Under the pieces are notes generated by a model. It worked only from the letters and a program-made list of their open reading frames with translations. It searched no databases and was not told the origin of the DNA. A stretch of DNA of 64,000 bases from Steroidobacter agaridevorans (GTDB lineage Bacteria > Pseudomonadota > Gammaproteobacteria > Steroidobacterales > Steroidobacteraceae). Both the position numbers and the translations under genes were made by a program. Where the stretch lies: NCBI RefSeq assembly GCF_009932555.1, contig NZ_BLJO01000003.1:620001-684000 (forward strand), in the 5' to 3' direction. Shown one piece after another: positions 29,657-37,762 of the stretch (the first letter of the stretch is position 1; each line of letters starts with the position of its first letter).

Positions 29657-29672
29657 CTGTACATAAACCCAG
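29657..29672 (+). promoter_or_regulatory. LexA-like site before the VRR-NUC gene, one mismatch
   Basis: CTGTACATAAACCCAG matches CTGT-N8-ACAG except for one base (CCAG). It ends 8 bases before the ATG at 29681. With the perfect box at 29490 it would make both divergent units damage-inducible. A degenerate match of this kind can arise by chance. Confidence 0.4.
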
Positions 29673-29680
29673 GTTAACCC

Positions 29681-31315
29681 ATGATCATGAGTGGCCCAGC
29701 GCTCACCGATGCCCTCTACTACTTGCGCAATTTCCGACAGGCCATCCAGTGGGTTGTCGAGCGCAATGACGACTTGCTCTCACCGGCGGAGCGGCAGTTC
29801 GCGGCTGACCTGAATTCGCTACCGATCGCCGCGCAAGCGCTATTGGCGCGGTTGTCTATGCGCCGGGGCGATCTGTTCCGTCAATCCAAGATTCGATACG
29901 CAGAGATCGATCCGCTTGCGGACGCGGTGCAGGCGTTGGCGGAGATGGGTTGGTTGGATCCACGGCCAGTGCTGGCGCTCCAAGAGGTGTTTCGACTGTC
30001 CACACGCGCAGAGCTGGGCATGCGATTCGGCGAGCGCATCGGGCGAATGAACAAACAAGATGCCTACGATGCACTCGTCGCAGAGCAGGGCGCCGACCGA
30101 CCGTTCCAGGACTGGCTGAATACGAACGAAGCCGTCTATCACGTATCGATTGCGCCGTTGGTGCTGCAGTTTCGCCTACTGCACTTCGGGAATTTTTATC
30201 AGGAGTGGCACGAATACACGCTCGCGTACTTGCAGGTATTCAAGTACGAGCCTGTGCCACTCGATCTTGCGAGCCGGCCGTTCCAGTCGCGCGAAGACAT
30301 CGAGTTCTTCTACGCACTGTATCGTTGCTACGAAGTCATGGGCGAGGGCGCTAAATTGCCGGAGGCACTGGAGATCTTGCCAAACGCGCCGCCTGCTCAA
30401 GACTGGCTGCGCCGACGCTGGGATCGATTGCGATATCACTTGGGGCAGATTGCGGAACGCGAGGAAGATCCTCGCGCAGCGCTACTGATGTATCGGGACA
30501 ACACTCAGCCCGACGCACGCATACGTCAGGTGAGAGTACTGGAGCGTCTCGAACGCGATGAGGAAGCCCTGGTGACTGCGCGCGCATTGATCGAGGAACG
30601 CTCAAGCGAGCTGATCGTGCAGCGAGCGACGCGGATCGTTGCACGTATCGAGCGGCGCCAGGGCATAAAGCCAATGAAGCGCGCCGCGCAGGCTGCCTGG
30701 GTCTCAACCCGCTTGCGGTTGAGTCCTGATCCAGAGCGGCGCGTTGAGATGCTTGTACAGGAGCATCTGTCGCGGATTGACGCGCCGGTGCACTATGTGG
30801 AGAACAGCCTCATCTGTTCTCTGTTTGGTCTGCTGTGCTGGGAAGCCATTTTTCTACCGGTGCGTGGCGCCTTCTTCCATCCTTTTCAGTCGGGGCCCGC
30901 CGACCTTGGGTGTCCTGAGTTCGTGGCCCGACGCCGTTCCACCTTCAACCTGTGCCTGCAGCACCTGGAAACGGGAGAGCACGCGACGATCATTCTGCGC
31001 ACATTCACTGAGAAGTACGGCACGAGCGCACCGTTCGTGCATTGGTTCGCCCTCGATGAACCGTTATTGCAGCTCGCCCTGACGTGCATCCCGGCGGAGC
31101 ACCTGAAACTGTACTTCGCTCGGCTGCTCGATGATCTGAGCGAGAACGCAACGGGATTCCCCGACCTCGTGCAGTTTTTCCCCGCCACGCTCACTTATAA
31201 GTTGATCGAGGTGAAAGGGCCGGGTGATCGCCCGCAAGACAATCAGCGGCGATGGTTGAGTTACTTTGCCAGCCAGCAGCTGCCGGTCGAGGTGTGCCAG
31301 GTCACCTGGGCATAG
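29681..31315 (+). CDS. FAN1-like VRR-NUC nuclease
   Basis: Protein of 544 residues resembling bacterial FAN1 (Fanconi-associated nuclease). FAN1 is a structure-specific 5' flap nuclease/exonuclease in interstrand-crosslink repair. The C-terminal VRR-NUC domain (about 440-540) has the motif FPDLVQFFP, then LIEVKGPGD and QRRWLSYF: the P-D, E-V-K and Q residues of the PD-(D/E)xK active site. The N-terminal SAP-like and helical TPR-like regions (LLARLSMRRGDLFRQSKIRY; repeats at about 250-330) are also as in FAN1. It is the first gene of a rightward unit with the SRAP gene, divergent from the imu operon. ATG 29687 is an alternative start. Confidence 0.88.
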   Translation: MIMSGPALTDALYYLRNFRQAIQWVVERNDDLLSPAERQFAADLNSLPIAAQALLARLSMRRGDLFRQSKIRYAEIDPLADAVQALAEMGWLDPRPVLALQEVFRLSTRAELGMRFGERIGRMNKQDAYDALVAEQGADRPFQDWLNTNEAVYHVSIAPLVLQFRLLHFGNFYQEWHEYTLAYLQVFKYEPVPLDLASRPFQSREDIEFFYALYRCYEVMGEGAKLPEALEILPNAPPAQDWLRRRWDRLRYHLGQIAEREEDPRAALLMYRDNTQPDARIRQVRVLERLERDEEALVTARALIEERSSELIVQRATRIVARIERRQGIKPMKRAAQAAWVSTRLRLSPDPERRVEMLVQEHLSRIDAPVHYVENSLICSLFGLLCWEAIFLPVRGAFFHPFQSGPADLGCPEFVARRRSTFNLCLQHLETGEHATIILRTFTEKYGTSAPFVHWFALDEPLLQLALTCIPAEHLKLYFARLLDDLSENATGFPDLVQFFPATLTYKLIEVKGPGDRPQDNQRRWLSYFASQQLPVEVCQVTWA

Positions 31316-31397
31316 CATTCGCGAGCGATCTGCCGGCTTGTGCGGGGGCGTACTCGTGGCATGATCAGGTTTCAAGCGTCGGATTTTGGGGTGGTGG

Positions 31398-32363
31398 ATG
31401 TGTTACGCAGCGCTCGTCGCCGCGGATTTGCGTCGGTTGGAACGAGAATTTGGCATCAACATCGATTTTGCCGGCTTTCAGCGAGCCTACGAGGCACGCG
31501 CGGCAGACCCAAAGTCGTTCAAGATACCGATCGCCTTTGACCGGCAGTTTCTCGGCATGCAAGAGGAGGCCACCACCTCCATCGTCGCTGCCATCCATCA
31601 ATACCGCAGTCAGCGTATCCCCGAATGGGAGGCGGAGATTGTGGATCTACATCGCCGCCACGTCGAGGCTCAGCAGAAGCTCGAGAAGAAGGAGACCAAG
31701 ACGGCACAGAAGGAGCTGCAGGTGACTGCCAACAAGATCCAGCAGCGCCTGAAATGGTTGAATGACTTTCTTGATGCCGAGACGACGGAGGAGGACGAGA
31801 TCGTCTATCCGATGCACTATGGTCCATTGATCATCGAGCGTGATGGTCAGCGAACATTGACGCCCATGCGATATCACTGTCGATTGCCGGGGCATGCGCC
31901 GGTGACAGATCATCGATTGCAAGGCAACTACAATGCACGCCTCGATTCGCTCGAAGACTGGTGGCGCCCGGTCTTCGGGAAGAACCACGGCTTGCTCGTG
32001 TTAGATGGGTTTCGCGAGAACGTCAAACGACATGACATGCAGGGGCGGGTGTTGAGCGAGGGCGAGCAGCCGGAGAATGTCGTCCTTCAATTCAAGCCAA
32101 AAGATGCCACACAGATGTTAGTGCCTTGCATCTGGTCGCGTTGGGAAAGAGATGATGAAACTCTCTTTTCGATGGCACTGATCACAGATGATCCACCCGC
32201 GGAAGTGGCGGCGGCAGGCCATAACCGTTGCCCGATTAACCTGACTCGGGAAGCTGCGCTTGCTTGGCTCGGGCCCCGTGGTCGTAGCTCGGCAGAGCTG
32301 TTCGAGATATTGAGTCAACGGTACCGCCCGTATTACGAGCACAGAATCGCCGAAGCAGCGTAG
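31398..32363 (+). CDS. SRAP-domain protein (YedK/HMCES type) with coiled-coil insert
   Basis: Protein of 321 residues that in this family forms a covalent crosslink with abasic sites in single-stranded DNA, shielding them. ATG 31398 makes Cys the second residue (MCYAALV), required for catalysis after Met removal. Other active-site blocks match: YNARLDSL (Asn), LDGFREN (Glu) and AGHNRCPI (His). About 65 residues of charged helix (around 50-135, rich in KLEKKETKTAQKEL-like sequence) are inserted after the N-terminal strand, which lengthens it well beyond the roughly 220 residues of YedK. It is 82 bases downstream of the FAN1-like gene. Confidence 0.9.
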   Translation: MCYAALVAADLRRLEREFGINIDFAGFQRAYEARAADPKSFKIPIAFDRQFLGMQEEATTSIVAAIHQYRSQRIPEWEAEIVDLHRRHVEAQQKLEKKETKTAQKELQVTANKIQQRLKWLNDFLDAETTEEDEIVYPMHYGPLIIERDGQRTLTPMRYHCRLPGHAPVTDHRLQGNYNARLDSLEDWWRPVFGKNHGLLVLDGFRENVKRHDMQGRVLSEGEQPENVVLQFKPKDATQMLVPCIWSRWERDDETLFSMALITDDPPAEVAAAGHNRCPINLTREAALAWLGPRGRSSAELFEILSQRYRPYYEHRIAEAA

Positions 32364-32673
32364 TGCACCCATGTGCGGAGCATCTACAGCAAATGAGAAA
32401 AGGCGGAGGATTCACCCTCCGCCAGTAACGCACTACTCAACTTGGCGCCTTCTCCCGTGGCGACCAAGCGCAAGAGTGCCCGCAAGCGCAGGCCATCGTG
32501 AGTCGCAATTTCGCGTAGTCCTCGTGACATAAGTCACTGAGCCTTGAGGACACATTTGAGTCTCAGATGTGAGCAGCGTGAGCCCGAGAAATGGCAATCT
32601 CGCGCTGGCGGCGCTCACCCGATCGAGACTTCTACGGTGAGTACGGAAGTGAATCGCGACTCAATGTCTCAAA
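32364..32673. other. Intergenic region between SRAP gene and the 148-residue gene
   Basis: About 310 bases without a gene. It holds a terminator-like hairpin at 32402-32423. The rest shows no recognisable feature. Confidence 0.5.
32402..32423 (-). terminator. Rho-independent terminator reading leftwards
   Basis: GGCGGAGG pairs with CCTCCGCC around a 6-base loop. On the minus strand it is followed by TTTTC. It could end transcripts from the minus-strand gene at 32674-33120. A weaker effect on the SRAP transcript is possible. Confidence 0.65.
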
Positions 32674-33120
32674 TCAGCTCGTCGATGTTGCGGCCCCGAA
32701 GCCCGGACGCTGCTGGTTGAGCCACTGCGCGGCTTCACGGAGCGAAGCAACTCGTTTGGTGGTGTGATCGAAAGTTATGTCCCAGCCTTTACTTGCGACC
32801 AATCTCAAACCAACCCGATCCTCATTCTTATATAGGGTCTCCAATATCTCACTTATATCGAGGCTTCCTGTCGGCGCGGTGCTTGATAGCTCGGCCATTC
32901 GATCTCTGTACTTGGACAGGGGATACCGCTCTAGCATCTGCCCATGAAGCCATTGCGCGGCTTCCTTGAGATCGGCCGCTAGCGGCTCCGTCGCCTCATC
33001 CAACCTGACCTGCCAGCCACAGTCCCACTCATCGCGAATGACCGCGGTTACTTCCGCGCCAGAGTCCGCGATCGACTGTAGTACTGAGTTCAGATTCACA
33101 GGGGCACCTGTAAACCGCAA
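32674..33120 (-). CDS. Hypothetical protein with an internal duplication
   Basis: About 148 residues, no recognised family. It contains two copies of one motif. Residues about 32-62 read WQVRLDEATEPLAADLKEAAQWLHGQ in the parent, and about 112-141 read WDITFDHTTKRVASLREAAQWLNQQ, both of the form W-x-(beta)-...-L-(R/K)-E-A-A-Q-W-L. Each looks like a beta hairpin plus a helix. The start is uncertain: a TTG at 33120 or a GTG at 33099. It is divergent from ligD, and a leftward terminator lies downstream. Confidence 0.55.
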   Translation of the reverse strand: MRFTGAPVNLNSVLQSIADSGAEVTAVIRDEWDCGWQVRLDEATEPLAADLKEAAQWLHGQMLERYPLSKYRDRMAELSSTAPTGSLDISEILETLYKNEDRVGLRLVASKGWDITFDHTTKRVASLREAAQWLNQQRPGFGAATSTS

Positions 33121-33227
33121 CTCTGCGGAGCGTCGTCGGTTCCGTGCACGATGCTAACGCCGCTCGCGGTAGGAACCGTCCAGGAGATCCCGTCGTTTTT
33201 GCAGTAAATCCACTGACTTTGCCCTTC

Positions 33228-35015
33228 ATGCCGTCCCGTCCTCGAAAGACCACTACGACCGGCGCGAGACGCTCGCCAATGCCGGGATTCGTTGAGCCAT
33301 GCAATCCGAAGATCGGATCTCCTCCGCAAAAAGGAGAGTGGGCTCACGAGATCAAGTTCGATGGATATCGAGCCCAGCCGCACATTGCCGGCGGGCGTGC
33401 GACCATATTCACCAGGCGTGGCTTCGACTGGACGGAGCGGTTCCTAGCTGTTGCGCGCGCCCTTGGCCGGCTGAACGTTAGGAACGCCATTCTCGATGGC
33501 GAGATCGTTGTCCCAGATGACAACGGTGTTCCCGACTTTCACCTTCTCGAGGCAGATCTCGCCGACGGGCGTGATGATCGAATGATCTTCTACGCTTTCG
33601 ACCTTCTCTATCACGATGGATGGGATATACGCGATGCTACATTGAGGGATCGGCGCGCTGCGCTTGCTGAGGTTGTCGGGGCCGCCTCGGAGCACATCCG
33701 TCTCAGTGAGAATTTACATCCTGAGCGCTCCACGATGATCGAGCTTGCCTGTCGAATGAATCTGGAAGGCATCGTAAGCAAGAGACTTGATGCTCCATAC
33801 CGATCGGGAGAACAGGATTCATGGCTGAAGCAGAAGTGCAAACAGTCTGGAGACTTTCCGATCATCGCCTTCGTGGAGAAGCTGGGCGCGAAGCCACGCC
33901 GAATCGCATCTCTCTATCTGGGGCGCTTGGTTGACGGCAAGCTGCTGTACGCTGGCAAGGCGCAAACGGGTTTCAAAACCCATGATCTTTACAGGCTCCG
34001 CGAGCGACTTGATCCTCACATCATCGCCTCATCTCCGTTGTCCGAGCCGATCAAGAAACCGAAGGCAACGTGGGTAGACCCGGTTGTGACAGCGGAAGTC
34101 GAGTACAGCGCCTTCACATCGGGCGGGCGCCTGCGCGAGCCGGTATTCAAAGGATTGCGTGATGATCTCGCTGGCGCCCCTCCGGTTAAGGTGAGGCGTG
34201 AGCGACGCGCCAGCAGTTCAGCGAGCGTTCCAAAAGAAAACATACTGCAGCTATTGCCTGATGCTGATCCTGCAAGCCGGGAGGAGCTCGTCGCCTACTG
34301 GAAGCGCGTCCATCAGCGCGCGTTGCCCTATCTCTCCCGTCGGCCGCTGAAACTCGTGAGGCATGTGCAGGGCACTACCTTCTATCACAAGGGCCCATTG
34401 CCGCCGATCCCTGAAGGTGTGCACCAGCTAAACGTCCAGAAGCGTTCGGGCGGCGAGGGCACGAGGCTATGGGTCGAAGATCTGAGAGGCTTGATCGGGC
34501 TCGTACAGATCGGTGCGGTTGAGCTGCATCCATGGAATGCTCTGGTCGATGATATTGAGAAAGCCGACACCTTGGTTTTTGACTTAGACCCCAGTGAAGG
34601 TATCAGCTGGAGCTTCGTAATCGATGCCGCTCTGACGTTGCGCGAACTTTTGGAGCAAGAGGGGTTCGAGAGCTGGCCGAAACTAACGGGCGGGAAAGGC
34701 ATCCATTTGATGGTTCCATTGGCTGAAACCATGACGCATGACGCTGCTCACCGTCGCAGTAGGCTCATCGCCGAACGTCTAACAGAAACTGATCCGGATC
34801 GCTTTACAGTCTCAGCCGCATTCGCTCAGCGCTCTAAGCGACTCTTCGTGGACTACCTTCGCAACGGCCGGGGAACAACAGCCGTGGGTACGTTTTCGCC
34901 CCGCGCAAGGCTTGGCCATCCGATCGCGGCACCGGTGAGTTGGAAAGATATCGAGTCTGGCATCCGACCCGACGCATTTACGATGCAGCAGTTGCCTCCT
35001 CGCGTGCGGCGGTAG
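33228..35015 (+). CDS. ligD: LigD-type DNA ligase-polymerase (LIG-POL)
   Basis: ATP-dependent ligase fused to a primase-like polymerase, 595 residues from ATG 33228. The ligase domain (about 15-310) has the catalytic Lys43 in EIKFDGYR, DGEIVVPD, NLEGIVSK and the terminal EYSAFTSGGRLREPVFKG. The polymerase domain (about 335-590) has the metal-binding D-L-D of VFDLDPSEG and the SWPKLTGGKGIHLMVPL block. The 3'-phosphoesterase domain of three-part LigD proteins is missing, and no ku gene is seen, so the end-joining partner would be elsewhere. The start has no good ribosome binding site. Confidence 0.9.
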   Translation: MPSRPRKTTTTGARRSPMPGFVEPCNPKIGSPPQKGEWAHEIKFDGYRAQPHIAGGRATIFTRRGFDWTERFLAVARALGRLNVRNAILDGEIVVPDDNGVPDFHLLEADLADGRDDRMIFYAFDLLYHDGWDIRDATLRDRRAALAEVVGAASEHIRLSENLHPERSTMIELACRMNLEGIVSKRLDAPYRSGEQDSWLKQKCKQSGDFPIIAFVEKLGAKPRRIASLYLGRLVDGKLLYAGKAQTGFKTHDLYRLRERLDPHIIASSPLSEPIKKPKATWVDPVVTAEVEYSAFTSGGRLREPVFKGLRDDLAGAPPVKVRRERRASSSASVPKENILQLLPDADPASREELVAYWKRVHQRALPYLSRRPLKLVRHVQGTTFYHKGPLPPIPEGVHQLNVQKRSGGEGTRLWVEDLRGLIGLVQIGAVELHPWNALVDDIEKADTLVFDLDPSEGISWSFVIDAALTLRELLEQEGFESWPKLTGGKGIHLMVPLAETMTHDAAHRRSRLIAERLTETDPDRFTVSAAFAQRSKRLFVDYLRNGRGTTAVGTFSPRARLGHPIAAPVSWKDIESGIRPDAFTMQQLPPRVRR

Positions 35016-35075
35016 GGCCGTGGCTAGCTCAATCGTGAAGGACTCGGCGCATTCCCGACACGATCGTACGGGCAA

Positions 35076-35333
35076 TTATTTCTCGTCGACTTCCCGCAGG
35101 GCTTCGCGGAAGAGCTGGACAGCTTTCATGTTCATCGCGTCGGCGATGGCAATGATCAGAGCGCCTTCAAGCCCGCGGCTGTGACTCTCAAGCTTGGACA
35201 TCAGGTTCTTTGGCGCGCCCATTGCCAGCGACACCTGTTCTCTCGTCATACCTTTGCGCTCGCGGACGCGAGCGATCCCATCGATAAGCCTCGCTTCGTC
35301 CTCGGCCAGTTTCTCCTGGAAATCCTTGGTCAT
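35076..35333 (-). CDS. XRE-family DNA-binding regulator
   Basis: Short (85 residues) helix-turn-helix protein: ARVRERKGMTREQVSLAMGAPKNLMSKLESHSRG is the Cro/C1-type domain (about 20-60), followed by a helix with ADAMNMKAVQLFREAL. No toxin gene is adjacent on its strand. Two palindromes of near-identical sequence lie 67 and 89 bases upstream of its start and are probable autoregulatory operators. Confidence 0.82.
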   Translation of the reverse strand: MTKDFQEKLAEDEARLIDGIARVRERKGMTREQVSLAMGAPKNLMSKLESHSRGLEGALIIAIADAMNMKAVQLFREALREVDEK

Positions 35334-35399
35334 TCGTCAGTCCATGGATGGCTGTTGATATTTTGTTTGCAAAGCTCAAACCGGTTCGGCATGATCAAG

Positions 35400-35416
35400 C
35401 TTCCCAAATTGGGAAG
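35400..35416. promoter_or_regulatory. Operator-like palindrome 1
   Basis: CTTCCCAAATTGGGAAG is a perfect 17-base palindrome with a central A. A second, related palindrome follows 23 bases further on, centre to centre. Confidence 0.65.
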
Positions 35417-35421
35417 TTAGA

Positions 35422-35440
35422 GCTTCCCAATCTAGGAAGC
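35422..35440. promoter_or_regulatory. Operator-like palindrome 2
   Basis: GCTTCCCAATCTAGGAAGC keeps the CTTCC/GGAAG arms of palindrome 1 with a changed centre. The pair looks like tandem dimer sites for one regulator, most simply the XRE protein encoded at 35076-35333. Confidence 0.6.
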
Positions 35441-35733
35441 CGGGCGGCGTCCGTCGGTGGTGGAACACCGCAGGACGCCTGACCACATACCCAACCTGTC
35501 ACGAGGTTGTGCACATGGCTGCTCGTCAGTTTAGCCGACGCGCGCGTCACGCGCGCGCACGCTTCGCGCGGAGCGTACCAGGTACGAGTTCCCTCCCAGG
35601 CCGGGGCCGCGGCCCGAATGCCTGGTTTCTTCAGCCTGCAGGGGCCGGCCAGTCCAAGGCCATCGAGGGTTGGGGCGCTGCCGCGGCTGGCTCCAGGCGT
35701 TCGGCCTGCCGCTCTGGCGGATGAGGGGCGGCA

Positions 35734-36201
35734 ATGCCTCGCCGCCGCCCCGCCAAAAGGGTGCTTCCGACTCAGTCTCAGCCGTCGATTCCGACGGTCT
35801 TGGACCGCGTACGCGCCCAGTTGCAGGAAGCAGGTGCGACAGCTCGTGATACCGCGACATCGATCCATGCGTCCTACGATTTTCCGCCCGACAGACCGAA
35901 TCTAGGCTGCTGTTGCGAGCTCGTGGCCGAGATGCTCAATAGCGTCGCTTCGAAACTGGTAGTCGCGGCGGTGCTGCACCTCCGTTCACCGGATGTGGGT
36001 GTTGCTCTGGAGGAGCAGCGTAGGCGCTTGCGCCGGGTGCAAGCAGTGCTGAGCGCCATGACGTATTTCCTTCGCAGAACGCCTCGGGCGACGGCGCCTC
36101 ACCTATTGGTCGTGTACAGCCTCGCGGCAGATTGTGATTCGGCGCTGACCGCGCTTGACCCCGCTGCCCTGGGACTCCCGGCTTCGAGGCCCCCCGGTTG
36201 A
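35734..36201 (+). CDS. Hypothetical protein
   Basis: Predicted soluble protein of 155 residues, no family recognised. The middle is helical with CCELVAEMLNSVASKLVVAAVLHLRS and EEQRRRLRRVQAVLSAMTYFLRR, and the N-terminus is basic (MPRRRPAKR). GGGGCGG precedes the ATG. It is followed 34 bases later by the XRE gene at 36236 on the same strand. I judge it probably real from its coherent amphipathic helices, but codon bias in GC-rich DNA can mimic this. Confidence 0.5.
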   Translation: MPRRRPAKRVLPTQSQPSIPTVLDRVRAQLQEAGATARDTATSIHASYDFPPDRPNLGCCCELVAEMLNSVASKLVVAAVLHLRSPDVGVALEEQRRRLRRVQAVLSAMTYFLRRTPRATAPHLLVVYSLAADCDSALTALDPAALGLPASRPPG

Positions 36202-36235
36202 TTTCTTTAACCGTCAATGTGGCGGTATCGGCGCC

Positions 36236-36619
36236 ATGATCCACGCCGAGTCCCGGGCGTACTTCAAAGCTCTCGGCGCTCGTATCTGCCAGCTACGAAA
36301 GGCGCGTGGGTTTACTCAGGCGGAGTTGGCGCGCGCCATCCGCGTTTCGCAACAGGCTGTCTTCGCTTATGAGCTGGGCGAGCGGCGAGTATCGGTTCTT
36401 GTTCTAGCGAAGATCGCGCGTGTGTTCTCTGTTTCGGTCGAGGAGTTGGTCGGCATCGCTCCACCAACGCGCGCAGCCAAGTCGCGACTGTCGCCGCGGG
36501 CTATCCGCAATGCCGAACGGCTGCAGGCACTTTCGAAAACGCAGCAGAGGTTCGTCGTCCGAATCATAGACACGCTAGAGCAGTCAGGAAGGCGGTCAGC
36601 ATCGCCGCCCTCTTGCTGA
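36236..36619 (+). CDS. XRE-family transcriptional regulator
   Basis: Repressor-like protein of 127 residues with an N-terminal Cro/C1 helix-turn-helix (about 10-65: ICQLRKARGFTQAELARAIRVSQQAVFAYELGERR, and LAKIARVFSVSVEELVG). The C-terminal tail has a helix (RFVVRIIDTLEQSGR). ATG 36236 starts the family-like MIHAESRAYFKALG. It lies just upstream of the Myb-like gene, on the same strand. Confidence 0.88.
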   Translation: MIHAESRAYFKALGARICQLRKARGFTQAELARAIRVSQQAVFAYELGERRVSVLVLAKIARVFSVSVEELVGIAPPTRAAKSRLSPRAIRNAERLQALSKTQQRFVVRIIDTLEQSGRRSASPPSC

Positions 36620-36657
36620 CATAGGCGTGAACAGATGGGCAGAAGAGGACATAGCAT

Positions 36658-37074
36658 ATGAACGACCAACAGGCTCTCAAAATCGTTTCTGCGCTCGCGA
36701 ACGGTCTCGATCCGACGAATAACGAGCCGATGGAGTTGCCGCCGGTTCTCCAAGAACTGGACGTGATACGCGCGCTGTATGTTGCGCTTCGTGCGCTCGA
36801 GTCAACTTCTCGATCAAGGACTCGTGCTAACCGACGGAGCATGCCGGGCAATGCAGGCAAGCCATGGAGCGAAGAGGAGGACTGCAAGCTATTGGAGAGA
36901 TTCGACGCCGGACAGACCGTCGCGCAGCTGGCACAGGCACATGACCGAACTCCCGCTGGGATTCAGGCCCGACTGGAGCGACACGGCCGCGTACAGGGAC
37001 AAGGGCTGCAATGGCGAGGTCGTGCCGGCGCTGCACTGGCGGGCGCAACTCGTGCCGAGCGTTCAGAGTCATGA
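36658..37074 (+). CDS. Myb/SANT-like DNA-binding protein
   Basis: Protein of 138 residues. An N-terminal helical part (NDQQALKIVSALANGLDPTNNE, IRALYVALRALE) and a C-terminal Myb-like helix bundle are present: GKPWSEEEDCKLLERFDAGQTVAQLAQAHDRTPAGIQARLERHGRV, about residues 66-110. Proteins of this kind are common as small plasmid or accessory genes. The last 25 residues are low-complexity (Ala, Gly, Arg). It ends 29 bases before the stop of the FlhC-like gene, converging on it. Confidence 0.68.
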   Translation: MNDQQALKIVSALANGLDPTNNEPMELPPVLQELDVIRALYVALRALESTSRSRTRANRRSMPGNAGKPWSEEEDCKLLERFDAGQTVAQLAQAHDRTPAGIQARLERHGRVQGQGLQWRGRAGAALAGATRAERSES

Positions 37075-37102
37075 GCGTTCCGAGCTAGCGCGTCCGCAGG
37101 TC

Positions 37103-37729
37103 TCACGACGAGCCGACCCCGGCTTGAGCGTGTTGTCGCGGCTTCTGGCTGAGGGTTCTTTTGCCTGCAACGGACTCAGTCTGGTCCCGCTCCGTACGCG
37201 AGCAGAACGCGCATTCCGATCGACCGTGCGACAGCCGATCTGACAAGATCACGCCGCCGCACGAGCGGCAGCTCGCAAGTTCGATCTGCTCACCGCGTGC
37301 TAACTCATTCAAGACCAGTAAGCCCTGCTCAAGGGTAATCTTGGCGGGAGGGATCTCCACGCGGAACCAGGCATAGGCGTCGCAAAGTAGTTCGCCTCGA
37401 TCCAGGTTTGGCAAGTCGCGCTCAGGCTGACTGACTCTTTCTGTGGGCAATAAATCCAGAGACCGACACAGCGCTGCGAATATCGCGGCCTCAAGTCGCA
37501 GCCGGGTCGAGTCAAGGATAATCTCGAGGCGGTAAGGTGATACGCCGCGTCGACGCTTTACCGCCCCATGGTCCTGCGTGGCATAGCTCCTATAAAGGGC
37601 GCGAATTCTATGGGGTGCGAGCTGCGTCCAATTGGAAATCGTTCGTGTCCGGACTTCATACTGGATCAGGCGCCAGGCGAGATCGAGGCGCCTGCGATGC
37701 TGCATGTAACGATCATCAATGATTCGCAT
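37103..37729 (-). CDS. FlhC-like transcriptional activator
   Basis: Protein of 208 residues with the layout of FlhC. The N-terminal helical part (RLDLAWRLIQYEVRTRTISNWTQL) aligns with the helix-turn-helix region. The C-terminal part (LARGEQIELASCRSCGGVILSDRLSHGRSECAFC) matches the FlhC zinc site: C-x2-C ... C-x2-C, 15 residues between the pairs. FlhC works as a complex with FlhD, and in SXT/R391 elements the SetC/SetD homologues switch on conjugation genes. No flagellar genes are here, so a role as the element's transfer activator is the best inference. Last gene of the leftward regulatory set. Confidence 0.78.
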   Translation of the reverse strand: MRIIDDRYMQHRRRLDLAWRLIQYEVRTRTISNWTQLAPHRIRALYRSYATQDHGAVKRRRGVSPYRLEIILDSTRLRLEAAIFAALCRSLDLLPTERVSQPERDLPNLDRGELLCDAYAWFRVEIPPAKITLEQGLLVLNELARGEQIELASCRSCGGVILSDRLSHGRSECAFCSRTERDQTESVAGKRTLSQKPRQHAQAGVGSS

Positions 37730-37762
37730 GGCGTTCGTAGTCCCGTCCTTACCTCAGGATGT

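Larger units (their letters stand above)
35334..35733. other. 400-base leader/intergenic region with palindromes and hairpins
   Basis: Holds the operator-like pair at 35400-35440 and a stem-loop at 35446-35479 (GGCGTCC with GGACGCC, inner GGTG with CACC). A very GC-rich stretch with CG-alternating palindromes runs from about 35530 to 35580. Short open frames are present, but none shows a domain. Confidence 0.5.

Noticed and set aside
32402-32423. Reading the GGCGGAGG hairpin as the terminator of the SRAP gene
   Set aside because: The T-run is on the minus strand only, so it fits leftward transcripts better.
35509-35724. A rightward 71-codon frame before the 35734 gene
   Set aside because: Low-complexity Ala/Arg/Gly sequence in a region of strong secondary structure, with no ribosome binding site. 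I treat it as leader or intergenic.
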